NCBI RefSeq assembly: GCF_042885655.1
Contig: NZ_JBHVRO010000001.1
Span: forward strand, 372,001-436,000
From: Psychrobacillus sp042885655
GTDB taxonomy: Bacteria; Bacillota; Bacilli; Bacillales_A; Planococcaceae
Direction: 5' to 3'
Length of the DNA stretch: 64,000 bases
Numbering within the stretch: position 1 is the first letter of the stretch; every line of letters begins with the position of its first letter. The position numbers were made by a program, and so were the translations under genes. Below, piece after piece: positions 43,513 through 52,054 of the stretch. A model generated the notes under the pieces. That model had not been told where the DNA came from. It saw only the letters and a list, made by a program, of their open reading frames with translations, and did no database searches.

Positions 43513-44545
43513 TAATATTCCAATTCGTAATATATACTATATGCTTTCCTATGCATATCAAACGTTAAATCTTTCCGAGTATAAAAAAATTGGAACAGAA
43601 GAGTTTGAGAACGTCAAAGAGCTTTACGCAGAAATTTTAACGATTGGTATACCTGTATTGATTCGCGGAGGATTAAGTAAAGATTATATAGGTGTTGAAG
43701 AGACTTCCAATGTAATTAAGGGAAAAATTGATATCAATTCTACTATAAAGAAAAATGCATTGGTAAATAAGAAAGTTGCAGTGGTTTATGATGAGTTCTC
43801 TGAAAATATATTGTTGAATCAAATTATTAAAGCTACACTTGCTTACCTATCGCGCTCAAATAAAATAAGTCAAAAATTGCGTAGATTGTTTTACGGTTTG
43901 CTGCCTTATTTTACAGAGGTATCAGATGTAGAGCTAGATTTGAAGCTATGGAAAAACGTTAGATATAACCGCCAAAACATTCGCTATCAATTTATTGTAG
44001 ACGTGTGTAGATATCTTTATGAGCGGTTATTATTTGACGAAAGCTCTACATCTCAAATGATGAAAGAGGTTAAAGACGAACAAAGATTATCGTCTTTATA
44101 TGAAAAGTTCATCTATGCATTTTTCAAACGTGAAACGAAATATAATGTATCCCATCCTCAAATTCAGTGGAGTGTTGATAATGAATTCACAGATGCATTA
44201 CCGATTATGCAAACAGACCTTGTACTTCAAAAAAATAAAAAAACATTGATTGTGGATGCGAAATTTCATTCTGATAATATGATAGCAAGATTTGAAGGTG
44301 GAGCTGCAAAACAAAAATCCGGTAACCTTTATCAAATATTTACATATATAAATAATTGGAAAAAAGATCCAGATGAAACAGTTGCAGGTATGTTACTTTA
44401 TGCGAAAACAACCGCATTAAATCAACCTAACCATATTTATCACATTAAAGGTAATCAAATTTTTATTGTAACTCTTGATTTACAACAAGATTTTAGCGGC
44501 ATAAAGGAAAACTTATTAGCATATACCGATCAATTTTTTGCATAG
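43499..44545 (+). CDS. mcrC: McrC-type endonuclease subunit
   Basis: 348 residues: N-terminal McrC region (IPIRNIYYMLSYAYQTLNLS, the usual start of this family), a beta-rich scaffold, and a PD-(D/E)xK nuclease in the C-terminal third: Asp in QTDLVLQ, then VDAKFH (Asp and Lys) about 12 residues later. It overlaps mcrB, which supplies its RBS region. McrC activates McrB GTP hydrolysis and makes the cut. No methyltransferase is present, as expected for a type IV system. Terminator at 44579-44612. Confidence 0.95.
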   Translation: MERNNNIPIRNIYYMLSYAYQTLNLSEYKKIGTEEFENVKELYAEILTIGIPVLIRGGLSKDYIGVEETSNVIKGKIDINSTIKKNALVNKKVAVVYDEFSENILLNQIIKATLAYLSRSNKISQKLRRLFYGLLPYFTEVSDVELDLKLWKNVRYNRQNIRYQFIVDVCRYLYERLLFDESSTSQMMKEVKDEQRLSSLYEKFIYAFFKRETKYNVSHPQIQWSVDNEFTDALPIMQTDLVLQKNKKTLIVDAKFHSDNMIARFEGGAAKQKSGNLYQIFTYINNWKKDPDETVAGMLLYAKTTALNQPNHIYHIKGNQIFIVTLDLQQDFSGIKENLLAYTDQFFA

Positions 44546-44578
44546 TTTTATAAATTCGCTTTATCTATATACGAAATA

Positions 44579-44612
44579 TCCCTCGAATCATCATTCGGGG
44601 GAATTTTTCTTA
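44579..44612 (+). terminator. Terminator after mcrC
   Basis: CCCTCGAAT / ATTCGGGGG (one wobble) stem, followed by AATTTTT. Confidence 0.75.
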
Positions 44613-44880
44613 GCGATTACCTCATTTCATACAAATACCCTGACCTGTTTTATGATTAGTGAGACATCGATCCATTAAACATAAGTGCCTGTCCTGTCAC
44701 CACCAGCATTATGTCGAATCCTTCGACATAAATATATCTTATATTTTGGAAGTCTATGTCTGATAGACAGTCCATATATGGGGCTAGGAACAAATATGGA
44801 CATATAAAAGGTATATCGTTTAATATATTAAATTAATATATAAATATCAAACAATTGTTTAAATTAATAACAATTGTTTA
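44613..44880. repeat. Palindrome-rich intergenic stretch, possible REP-like remnant
   Basis: It contains a perfect 10-bp-arm hairpin TTATGTCGAA / TTCGACATAA (44709-44731), a preceding GTGCCTGTCCTGTCACC, and a TCCATATA...TATGGACA pair at about 44770-44816. No ORF is supported. Such hairpins resemble REP sequences left by RAYT-type elements, but no RAYT gene is present. Confidence 0.35.
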
Positions 44881-44887
44881 TTTTTTG

Positions 44888-44916
44888 TTGACGAGATCTT
44901 AAATCGTTGTTATGAT
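44888..44916 (+). promoter_or_regulatory. Promoter of the riboswitch-controlled purine operon
   Basis: TTGACG (44888-44893) and TATGAT (44911-44916) with exactly 17 nt between them, near the sigma-A consensus. A start around 44923 would put the aptamer at the 5' end of the transcript. Confidence 0.8.
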
Positions 44917-44939
44917 ACTTGTAAATTTAATGTAGAATT

Positions 44940-45012
44940 AAGTCGTATAATATTGGGGATATGGCCCAAAAGTTTCTACCAAGCCGCCGTAAAGGGCTTG
45001 ACTACGAGGTGA
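44940..45012 (+). promoter_or_regulatory. Purine riboswitch, guanine type
   Basis: The core GTATAAT...GATATGG...AGTTTCTACC...CCGTAAA...GACTACG is the purine aptamer. P1 is TCGTA (44943-44947) / TACGA (45003-45007); P2 is formed around GGATATGGCCC, P3 by AAGCC/GGCTT. The specificity position in J3/1 reads GACTA (C), as in guanine aptamers, rather than GATTA (U), as in adenine ones. Guanine or hypoxanthine binding should favour the terminator at 45065. A 2'-deoxyguanosine variant cannot be excluded by eye. Confidence 0.92.
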
Positions 45013-45064
45013 GTTTTAATTGGAAGAGGGGGTCTCTTTCTTTTATTTACTTATGCCCTAGTCA

Positions 45065-45097
45065 ACGCTCCGGTAGATATCGGAGCGTTTTTTATCG
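45065..45097 (+). terminator. Riboswitch expression-platform terminator
   Basis: AACGCTCCG / CGGAGCGTT stem followed by TTTTTT, 55 nt behind the aptamer and 165 bp before the first gene; this fits transcription attenuation. Confidence 0.9.
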
Positions 45098-45261
45098 TTT
45101 AAGTAATATTTAATTCTAGATTTTATTATGCGAAGTGACACACCAAGCAAGTTTTATTCGCTTTTAATGTGTAATAAAGTATGCCCCATTCCAGCGCTTA
45201 GAAATCGTTGGATCGCTTCGTAAAGCAATAAATATATTCAATTTGAAAGGATTGAGAAAGA

Positions 45262-46197
45262 ATGAAAAAGAAAATTTACTTTAATCATGATGGCGGCGTG
45301 GATGATCTTGTTTCTCTATTTTTATTACTACAAATGGATACCATTGAACTAACGGGTGTTTCCGTCATTCCAGCTGATTGTTATTTAGAACCTGCTATGT
45401 TTGCAAGTCGAAAAATCATTGATCGCTTTGGAAAAGGCAGTCTAGATGTAGCAGAGTCAAATTCTCGTGGAAAAAATCCATTTCCTAAAGATTGGCGTTT
45501 GCATGCTTTCTTTGTGGATGCCTTACCAATATTAAATGAATCTGGAAAGATTGTTACACCAGTAGCGGAGAAACCAGCACATCTTCATATGATAGAAGCA
45601 ATTCACGCTTCAGATGAAAAAACTACTCTTTTATTCACCGGTCCACTTACTGATCTTGCTCGTGCACTAGATGAAGACCCTTCTATTGAAGAAAAAATTG
45701 ATCGACTAGTATGGATGGGAGGCACATTTCGTGATGTAGGAAATGTAGAAGAGCCCGAACATGATGGGACAGCGGAATGGAATGTGTTTTGGGACCCAGA
45801 AGCAGCTGGTCGAGTATGGAAAAGTAGTATAGAAATTGATTTAGTAGCGCTTGAAAGCACTAACCAGGTACCTCTTACAGTAGATATACGTAATCGTTGG
45901 GCATCTGAACGTAAACACCTCGGTGTTGATTTTATTGGCCAATGTTATGCTATGTGCCCGCCATTGGTTCATTTTACAACAAACTCAACATATTTTTTAT
46001 GGGATGTCTTAACAACAGCGTTTGTTGGTAATAGTGATCTTGTAAAAGTGAAAAGAATTAATAGTATCGTGCATACAGATGGGCCGAGTCAAGGTCGTAC
46101 AGAAGAAAAAGACAATGGTCGCCCAGTAAATGTGGTTTATGATGTAAATTCTAATGCTTTCTTCGATTATATTACTGAATTATCTAAAAAAGCTTAA
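45262..46197 (+). CDS. Inosine/uridine-preferring nucleoside hydrolase family protein
   Basis: 311 residues. The metal-binding N-terminus is NHDGGVDDLVSLFLLL (family DxDxGxDD-like), with TLLFTGPLTDLARAL, WMGGTF and a late His/Asp region as in IU-type nucleoside hydrolases. It releases ribose from nucleosides, feeding bases to salvage. It is the first gene behind a guanine-type riboswitch, so excess purine should shut it off. A nucleoside symporter follows 250 bp downstream. RBS GAAAGGAT. Cytosolic. Whether it prefers purine or pyrimidine nucleosides cannot be read, though the riboswitch favours purines. Confidence 0.93.
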   Translation: MKKKIYFNHDGGVDDLVSLFLLLQMDTIELTGVSVIPADCYLEPAMFASRKIIDRFGKGSLDVAESNSRGKNPFPKDWRLHAFFVDALPILNESGKIVTPVAEKPAHLHMIEAIHASDEKTTLLFTGPLTDLARALDEDPSIEEKIDRLVWMGGTFRDVGNVEEPEHDGTAEWNVFWDPEAAGRVWKSSIEIDLVALESTNQVPLTVDIRNRWASERKHLGVDFIGQCYAMCPPLVHFTTNSTYFLWDVLTTAFVGNSDLVKVKRINSIVHTDGPSQGRTEEKDNGRPVNVVYDVNSNAFFDYITELSKKA

Positions 46198-46220
46198 AGA
46201 ACATTCGTGTTTTTGAACCA

Positions 46221-46267
46221 TTGATCGTAGTACATTTAGAGAGAAGTTCTTAATGTATTACGATCAA
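46221..46267. promoter_or_regulatory. Imperfect inverted repeat between nucleoside hydrolase and symporter genes
   Basis: TTGATCGTA-G-TACATT pairs with AATGTA-T-TACGATCAA around a 14-nt loop. No T run follows immediately. It may be an attenuating hairpin, an mRNA-stability element or an operator. Confidence 0.45.
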
Positions 46268-46448
46268 AATAATTGATAGTATTTTTTAAAGAATAAATTA
46301 TAGTGTGTATGAGTCAAATATCAATATAATAAAAAAATTCGCTGAATATTTAGACAATCAACATATGACTCTAATTTAATATTAAGATTTTAAAAAAAAG
46401 AGTTTAGAAAATTATGTTTCATCACAAAAAGCATTGTTGGAGGAAAAA

Positions 46449-47705
46449 ATGACTATAAAATCACGACTTAAAATTATGATGTCTCTTCAGTTTTTTATTT
46501 GGGGATGTTGGCTTGTTACACTTGGCTCATATATGTTCAATACTTTGCATTTTTCCGGCACACAAGTTGGAGGTGTTTATAGCACAATAGGGCTTGCTTC
46601 TCTACTAATGCCAAGTCTTGTAGGTATTATTGCAGATCGTTGGATAAAGGCAAATAGATTATATGGAATTTGCCATTTCCTTGGAGCGATTTTCTTATTT
46701 TCAGCTGCAGGTATTTCGGAACCTAATCTTATGTTTTGGGCAATGCTTTTTAACGCAATGGTTTACATGCCGACGATTTCTTTATCTTATACGATTTCAT
46801 ATTTTTGCTTAGAAAAAGTAGGGCTTGATACAACGAAAGACTTTCCTTCTGTTCGTGTTTTTGGAACAATTAGTTTTATTCTTGCAATGTGGGTAATTAG
46901 TCTTGGTGGATTTGAGTTAAGCAACATCCAGCTTTACATGGCTGCGGGGGCTTCCGTGTTACTTGCACTTTATTCATTTACACTGCCAGATTGTCCAACA
47001 TCAAATGTTAAAAAGGATAAGTCGTTAGTAAGTCTTTTAGGTCTAGATGCTTTCGTATTATTTAAGCAAAAAAGAATGGCTGTATTTTTCATATTTGCAA
47101 TGCTGTTAGGTGCTGCATTGCAAATTAACCTTGCATTTGCTGACCCATTTTTACATGATTTTGCGTCAATCGCTAACTATAAAGATAGTCTTGTTGTTAA
47201 ATATCCAGCCATTTTATTATCAATGGGACAAATTGCTGAAGTGTTCTTTATTCTTGCCATTCCTTTTTTTCTACGTAAATTTGGAATTAAAACGGTAATG
47301 TTGCTGAGTATGGTGGCGTGGACATTACGCTTTATTCTTTTCGCCTATGGCAATCCATCTAATGTAGGTGTCATCTTATTGCTATTATCAATGATTGTAT
47401 ATGGTGCTGCATTTGACTTCTTTAATATTTCCGGATCTATTTTTGTTGAAAAGGAAGTAGATCGTCGAATTCGTGGAAGTGCACAAGGCTTATTCATGAC
47501 AATGGTCAATGGAATCGGTACCTATGTAGGAGCTGTTCTTAGTGGGAAACTGGTGGATTATTTTACAATTAACGGAGTGAAGGATTGGCAAAATATCTGG
47601 TTAGTTTTTGCAGTATATACATTCGTCCTTGCAATCGTTTTTGCTGTAAGTTTTAAATACAAGAATGACCGTGATGCAATTAAGAATGTAAATAATGTTG
47701 CTTAA
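46449..47705 (+). CDS. Nucleoside:H+ symporter (NHS family of the MFS)
   Basis: 418 residues from MTKSRL-like start MTIKSRLKIM, chosen because GGAGG lies just upstream (the TTG at 46434 falls before it). About twelve membrane helices; patterns QFFIWGCWLVTLGSYM and GSAQGLFMTMVNGIGTYVG are those of NupG/XapB-type nucleoside permeases. It would import nucleosides for the hydrolase encoded upstream. Same strand and likely same riboswitch-controlled transcript unless the inverted repeat at 46221 ends it. Repeat copy C lies 136 bp behind its stop. Confidence 0.93.
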   Translation: MTIKSRLKIMMSLQFFIWGCWLVTLGSYMFNTLHFSGTQVGGVYSTIGLASLLMPSLVGIIADRWIKANRLYGICHFLGAIFLFSAAGISEPNLMFWAMLFNAMVYMPTISLSYTISYFCLEKVGLDTTKDFPSVRVFGTISFILAMWVISLGGFELSNIQLYMAAGASVLLALYSFTLPDCPTSNVKKDKSLVSLLGLDAFVLFKQKRMAVFFIFAMLLGAALQINLAFADPFLHDFASIANYKDSLVVKYPAILLSMGQIAEVFFILAIPFFLRKFGIKTVMLLSMVAWTLRFILFAYGNPSNVGVILLLLSMIVYGAAFDFFNISGSIFVEKEVDRRIRGSAQGLFMTMVNGIGTYVGAVLSGKLVDYFTINGVKDWQNIWLVFAVYTFVLAIVFAVSFKYKNDRDAIKNVNNVA

Positions 47706-47840
47706 TCAATATTCTTTATCATTTTTGTTTCTGATTTGAAACGATATTTGGTTTGGAGTGTAATAAAAAATATTGGTGAAAATTGCATAAGAAACACAAC
47801 CATTATTAAGCATATAGTCAGTATTTTTTATAGAAGTATC

Positions 47841-47892
47841 AACCTCATTTTGACTAGTTACGGTGAGCCGTATCACAAGAAATTGAGGTTAT
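47841..47892 (+). repeat. Interspersed palindromic repeat, copy C
   Basis: Left arm AACCTCATTTTGA, inner hairpin TACGGTGAGCCGTA, right arm AATTGAGGTT. Both stems are intact; arm changes are partly compensated compared with copy A. Confidence 0.85.
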
Positions 47893-48150
47893 TTTTAAAA
47901 AGAATCATCCAAATTCAAATACTTCTTATTTGAGAAAATTAAATTTAGAAATTCGTTTTGATTTTTAAAATTTTTCCTCGTTTGAATATAGATATGCACC
48001 TCAAAAATCATAACCTAACCAGAAGACAGAGGTCAGTTGTATCTTTACTTTCCAGCGAGCTATGGTTACTTTAGTTGAGCAAGGAACAATAAGATAACAC
48101 TTTTAACAATTTAGGCGCATAGATCTAATAGATCATGCGTCTTTTTTTGT
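47893..48150 (+). terminator. Gene-free stretch ending in an orphan terminator
   Basis: No supported gene. The terminator is GGCGCAT / ATGCGTC around an AGATCTAATAGATC loop (itself a hairpin) followed by TTTTTTT, at about 48112-48150. A short frame upstream, MHLKNHNLTRRQRSVVSLLS, stops after about 26 codons and may be a remnant. The terminator may belong to a small RNA or a lost gene. Confidence 0.45.
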
Positions 48151-48290
48151 GTTAGATGACTTTTCTTGAGAGAGTAAATGATAATGTTAAATAAATATTT
48201 TCATATTCATGAAATTATTTTCATTAAATGTTGTTTATCTCTATAATATGTATTATATTATTCATGAAAATGAAATTTAGGGGTGAAATT

Positions 48291-48872
48291 ATGAATATTG
48301 GAATGGAAATAAAGAAATTGAGGACTGAAAAAGGTATTACTTTGAAAGAGTTAAGTGAAAAAAGTGAACTATCCGTTGGATTTATTTCTCAATTAGAAAG
48401 AGGACTTACTACCATAGCAGTTGATTCACTTGAAAAACTAGCTGATACTTTGGGGGTGCATTTAACACATTTTTTCGATTACCCACTTAAAAGGAAAGAT
48501 ATGGTTTTGAGAAGTTATGAACAAGAAATAATGGATTCAGTAGAAGGAGGTTTTATTAAGTATAGTTTAAGTACAGATTTGGAAAATAAACAACTTGTTC
48601 CAAGGCTTATAGAAATTCTTCCTCAAAAGAAAGATGAAGAAATATTATCCTATAAGCATGAGGGAGAAGAGTTCATTTATGTTTTAGAAGGTATATTAAC
48701 AGTTTACATAAATGATAAGAGGCATGAAGTATATCCTGGTGACAGTGTTCATATGGAATCAAGTAATGCACACAATTGGGCTAATTACACTAATAAAAAG
48801 GTCAAGCTTATAGCTGTTAATACGCCTAATTATATTTACAATAGAGGATTTGATAATACAGATGCTGACTAG
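48291..48872 (+). CDS. XRE-family regulator with C-terminal cupin domain
   Basis: 193 residues from MNIGMEIKKLRTEKGITLKEL; AGGGGTG lies upstream (the frame is open to 48228 without RBS). HTH_3 domain about 5-60 (LSEKSELSVGFISQLERG), cupin_2 domain about 115-185 (HEGEEFIYVLEGILTVYIND, PGDSVHMESSNAHNWAN). This MerR-like-free XRE/cupin group usually controls small-molecule or amino-acid metabolism and senses its ligand through the cupin. It is directly upstream of an EutH-like permease and an aminopeptidase P and most likely regulates them. Confidence 0.93.
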   Translation: MNIGMEIKKLRTEKGITLKELSEKSELSVGFISQLERGLTTIAVDSLEKLADTLGVHLTHFFDYPLKRKDMVLRSYEQEIMDSVEGGFIKYSLSTDLENKQLVPRLIEILPQKKDEEILSYKHEGEEFIYVLEGILTVYINDKRHEVYPGDSVHMESSNAHNWANYTNKKVKLIAVNTPNYIYNRGFDNTDAD

Positions 48873-48911
48873 TAAAGACATTATACAAAGTTAAAGAAAG
48901 TGATAATAACA

Positions 48912-50033
48912 ATGGATAAATTAATACTATATATAATTGGTTCTTTTTTTGTAATTGGAGCTATTGATTATATTACCGGAAATCATTTGAAACTGGGTGA
49001 GAAATTTGAGGAAGGCATAAAGACCATGGGGACTTTAGGGCTCGGTATGATAGGAATAATTTCTTTAGTTCCTATATTTACAAATTTTTTATCTGTTGTG
49101 ATTATTCCAATCTGTAGCGTTTTTCATCTAGATCCTTCTATAGTACCAGCAGCATTTTTAGCTGTAGATATGGGTGGCTATCAAATGGCTAATAAGCTTG
49201 CATTGACAGAAGAAATCGGGGCATTTTCAGGAATTATCATTGCATCTACTCTAGGAGCCACAATCAGTTTTTCAATACCTGTCGCGTTAGGAATGCTTTC
49301 TAAAGAGGATGAAAAATATTTTTCTAAAGGTGTGTTGGTTGGAATTATTTCTATACCAATAGGATGTCTGGCAGCGGGCTTATGGCAAAAAATTAATATC
49401 GATATATTAGTTTTGAATCTGCTCCCTATATTTTTTTTCGCCATTATTTTAGGGGCAGGATTATTAAAAGTTCCACATGTTTTTATAAAAGTTTTTAATG
49501 TATTTGGAAAGCTTATAGTATGTTTGAGTACTGTTGGATTAATTTTACAAGGTATAAATGCGATATTTGGTGTAAGTCTTGTCTCAGGATTAGCACCACT
49601 TTCTGAATCTACTGTTATAGTAGTCAAGATCGCACTTGTTTTAGGTGGAGCATATCCCATGCTGGCACTTATTGATCGAATATTTAAAAATATTTTTGAA
49701 AAAATAGGGGAGAAGTTTGGAATTAATTCAGTGTCAGTAGCAGGCATTCTAGGAAGCTTAGCTAGTAATTTGTTGATATTTGGAACATATAAGGAAATGA
49801 ATCCTAAAGGAAAAGTGATAAGTACTGCCTTTGGAGTAAGTGGAGCATTTGTATTTGGTGGTCAATTTGGATTTGTGTCAGGAGTAGCCCCAGAAATGTT
49901 AGGAGCGTTTATCATATCAAAGCTTACAGCCGGAATAATTAGTTTAGTACTAGCTGCATGGCTATATGATCGTGAAAATAAAGAATTTAGTCTTAAAAAA
50001 AATGGAGGTATTAGTAATGAATATCAAGAATAG
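48912..50033 (+). CDS. eutH: EutH-like ethanolamine-type permease
   Basis: About 373 residues from MDKLILYIIGSFFVIGAIDYI, the usual EutH N-terminus; a GTG at 48900 would add four residues. Roughly ten membrane helices with conserved segments FLAVDMGGYQMANKLA, GCLAAGL and GAFVFGGQFGFVSGVAPEMLG. EutH facilitates ethanolamine entry, usually inside eut operons. No eutB, eutC or shell-protein gene is here, so this copy may move a different amine or amino-acid-derived compound. The next gene begins 17 bp inside its 3' end, so the two are translationally coupled. Confidence 0.92.
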   Translation: MDKLILYIIGSFFVIGAIDYITGNHLKLGEKFEEGIKTMGTLGLGMIGIISLVPIFTNFLSVVIIPICSVFHLDPSIVPAAFLAVDMGGYQMANKLALTEEIGAFSGIIIASTLGATISFSIPVALGMLSKEDEKYFSKGVLVGIISIPIGCLAAGLWQKINIDILVLNLLPIFFFAIILGAGLLKVPHVFIKVFNVFGKLIVCLSTVGLILQGINAIFGVSLVSGLAPLSESTVIVVKIALVLGGAYPMLALIDRIFKNIFEKIGEKFGINSVSVAGILGSLASNLLIFGTYKEMNPKGKVISTAFGVSGAFVFGGQFGFVSGVAPEMLGAFIISKLTAGIISLVLAAWLYDRENKEFSLKKNGGISNEYQE

Positions 50034-51795
50034 AGTGGAAAAGTTAAGACAGCTAATGAAAGAAAATCAGATGGATGCTTATATAATTCCGAGTTTTGAT
50101 GCACATCAGAGTGAATATGTAGCAGAATATTGGAAATGTAGACAATGGATATCAGGATTTACAGGGTCTGCAGGTACTGTAGTTATTACATTAGATGATG
50201 CAGGGTTATGGACAGATGGTAGATATTATATTCAAGCTGAAAAGCAGCTCGAGAGTTCAGGAATCAGATTATTTAGAATGATGGATCCAGGGGTACCATC
50301 TTATACAGAATGGCTAGCAGAAGTTCTTAAAGAAGGAAGCAATGTGGGCTTTGATGGAAATGTTTTTTCAATTAATATGGTTAAAAAGATGGAAAAAGAT
50401 CTAAAAGCAAAGAGAATCGTATTAAAAATGAATCAAGATTTAATTGGTGATCTGTGGGAAGATAGAGAGGACATTCCTAAAGGACCGATTTTTACTCATG
50501 AAGTAAAATATGCAGGCAAATCAAGAGTAGAAAAATTAAATGAAGTAAGAGAAGAGATGAAATTTAAAGGAGCAAATTATTATATTTTAACTTCCCTTGA
50601 TGACATTGCATGGCTTTTGAATATAAGAGGGGCCGATGTGCCTAACAATCCAGTTGTAATAGCTAATGTAATCATAGAAGAACATAAATGTTATTTATTT
50701 ATTGATTCTTGCAAGGTTTCCCCTTCGGTTAAATTAGAACTGGAGGCTGAAGGAATCGAATTAAAAGAGAATCATGAAATACAAACATTATTGGAAAATC
50801 TTTCAGGCGAAGATGCTGTTATTCTAGATACAAATAAAACTAATATCAGATTATATAATGCCATTAACAGCACAACAAAGAAAATTGAAAGCCCCAACAT
50901 CACAACTAATTTAAAAGCTATTAAAAATGAAGTTGAAATTAAAAATTTTAAATGGTGTGAAATAAAAGACGGTTTAGCCATGGTGAAATTTATAAAATGG
51001 CTAAAAAATTCTGTTGATAAAGTAGAAATTACAGAGATTACTGCGGAAGAAAGATTAGAAGATTTCAGAAGGGAGCAGGAAGATTTTGTTGGACCTAGCT
51101 TTGATACGATAGCAGGTTATAAAGAACATGCTGCGCTGATGCATTATAAAGCAAATAAAGAAACGCAATATACTCTTAAGAATGAAGGTCTTTTTTTAAT
51201 TGATTCAGGCGGACAGTATTATGATGGAACAACTGATATTACACGAACGATTGTTTTGGGAAATCTTACCGATGAACAAAAAAGAGATTTTACTTTGGTG
51301 TTAAAAGGATTTATTGCACTAAGCTCAGTTAAATATTTATACGGAGCAACAGGCTCTAACTTAGATGTTTTAGCAAGACAACCAATTTGGCAGTATGGTT
51401 TGGACTATAAATGCGGGACTGGACATGGGGTAGGTTTTTTCTTGAATGTTCATGAAGGACCACAAAGCTTAAGAAATGATAATAATAATATTATATTAGA
51501 AAAAGGCATGATTATTACGAATGAACCGGGAATATACCTCGAAGGTAAATATGGAATTCGAATTGAAAATATGATGTTAGTAGTTGAAGACGAGAAAACA
51601 GAGTTTGGTCAATTTATGAAGTTTGAAGCAATCACATATTGCCCTATTGATTTAGCCGGTATCAATAAAGATATGTTAACAGAGAGTGAACAGCAATGGT
51701 TAAACAATTACCATCAAGAGGTATACACAAAGCTAGCTCCTTATTTAAATGAAGAAGAGAGAGTATGGCTTAGAGAAGAAACTAGGGAAATATAA
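50017..51795 (+). CDS. Aminopeptidase P family (Xaa-Pro) metallopeptidase, M24
   Basis: 592 residues from MNIKNRVEKLRQLMKENQMD; I prefer this ATG because GGAGG precedes it, while 49966 has none. Creatinase-type N-domains about 1-300, M24 domain about 310-540 with metal ligands in DSGGQYYDGTTDITRT (Asp pair), GTGHGVGFFLNVHEG (His), TNEPGIY (Glu) and FEAITYCPID (Glu). C-terminal M24_C about 545-592. It removes N-terminal residues before proline. Overlapping the EutH-like gene by 17 bp, it is clearly in the same operon; a link between amine transport and a peptidase is unusual. Confidence 0.94.
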   Translation: MNIKNRVEKLRQLMKENQMDAYIIPSFDAHQSEYVAEYWKCRQWISGFTGSAGTVVITLDDAGLWTDGRYYIQAEKQLESSGIRLFRMMDPGVPSYTEWLAEVLKEGSNVGFDGNVFSINMVKKMEKDLKAKRIVLKMNQDLIGDLWEDREDIPKGPIFTHEVKYAGKSRVEKLNEVREEMKFKGANYYILTSLDDIAWLLNIRGADVPNNPVVIANVIIEEHKCYLFIDSCKVSPSVKLELEAEGIELKENHEIQTLLENLSGEDAVILDTNKTNIRLYNAINSTTKKIESPNITTNLKAIKNEVEIKNFKWCEIKDGLAMVKFIKWLKNSVDKVEITEITAEERLEDFRREQEDFVGPSFDTIAGYKEHAALMHYKANKETQYTLKNEGLFLIDSGGQYYDGTTDITRTIVLGNLTDEQKRDFTLVLKGFIALSSVKYLYGATGSNLDVLARQPIWQYGLDYKCGTGHGVGFFLNVHEGPQSLRNDNNNIILEKGMIITNEPGIYLEGKYGIRIENMMLVVEDEKTEFGQFMKFEAITYCPIDLAGINKDMLTESEQQWLNNYHQEVYTKLAPYLNEEERVWLREETREI

Positions 51796-52000
51796 GTAGA
51801 TATTGCCGATTACAAGTATGTGCCACAAAGAAGTGTGTCATATTGTAATTCATTAATCTAGCGCTTTAATGGAGCAATGAAATAGGCCAAATTAATCGGC
51901 TTTGAATTGAGAAAATAGGTTTTTTAATAATGGTTTGACTTTAATCTTTTTTATTCTCACTAAAGCAAGGAAATACGTCCATAGCTACTGGCAGGAAAAA

Positions 52001-52054
52001 AAACTCATTTATATATATTACGGTGAGCCGTATCATAAATAGGTGCGGTTATTT
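52001..52054 (+). repeat. Interspersed palindromic repeat, copy D
   Basis: AAACTCATTT, AT-rich spacer, TACGGTGAGCCGTA hairpin, TCATAAATAGGTGCGGTT. The inner hairpin is perfect; the outer stem is weaker. Confidence 0.8.

Noticed and set aside
49181..49747. 188-codon antisense frame inside the EutH-like gene
   Set aside because: No RBS and it lies wholly within a strongly supported membrane-protein gene.
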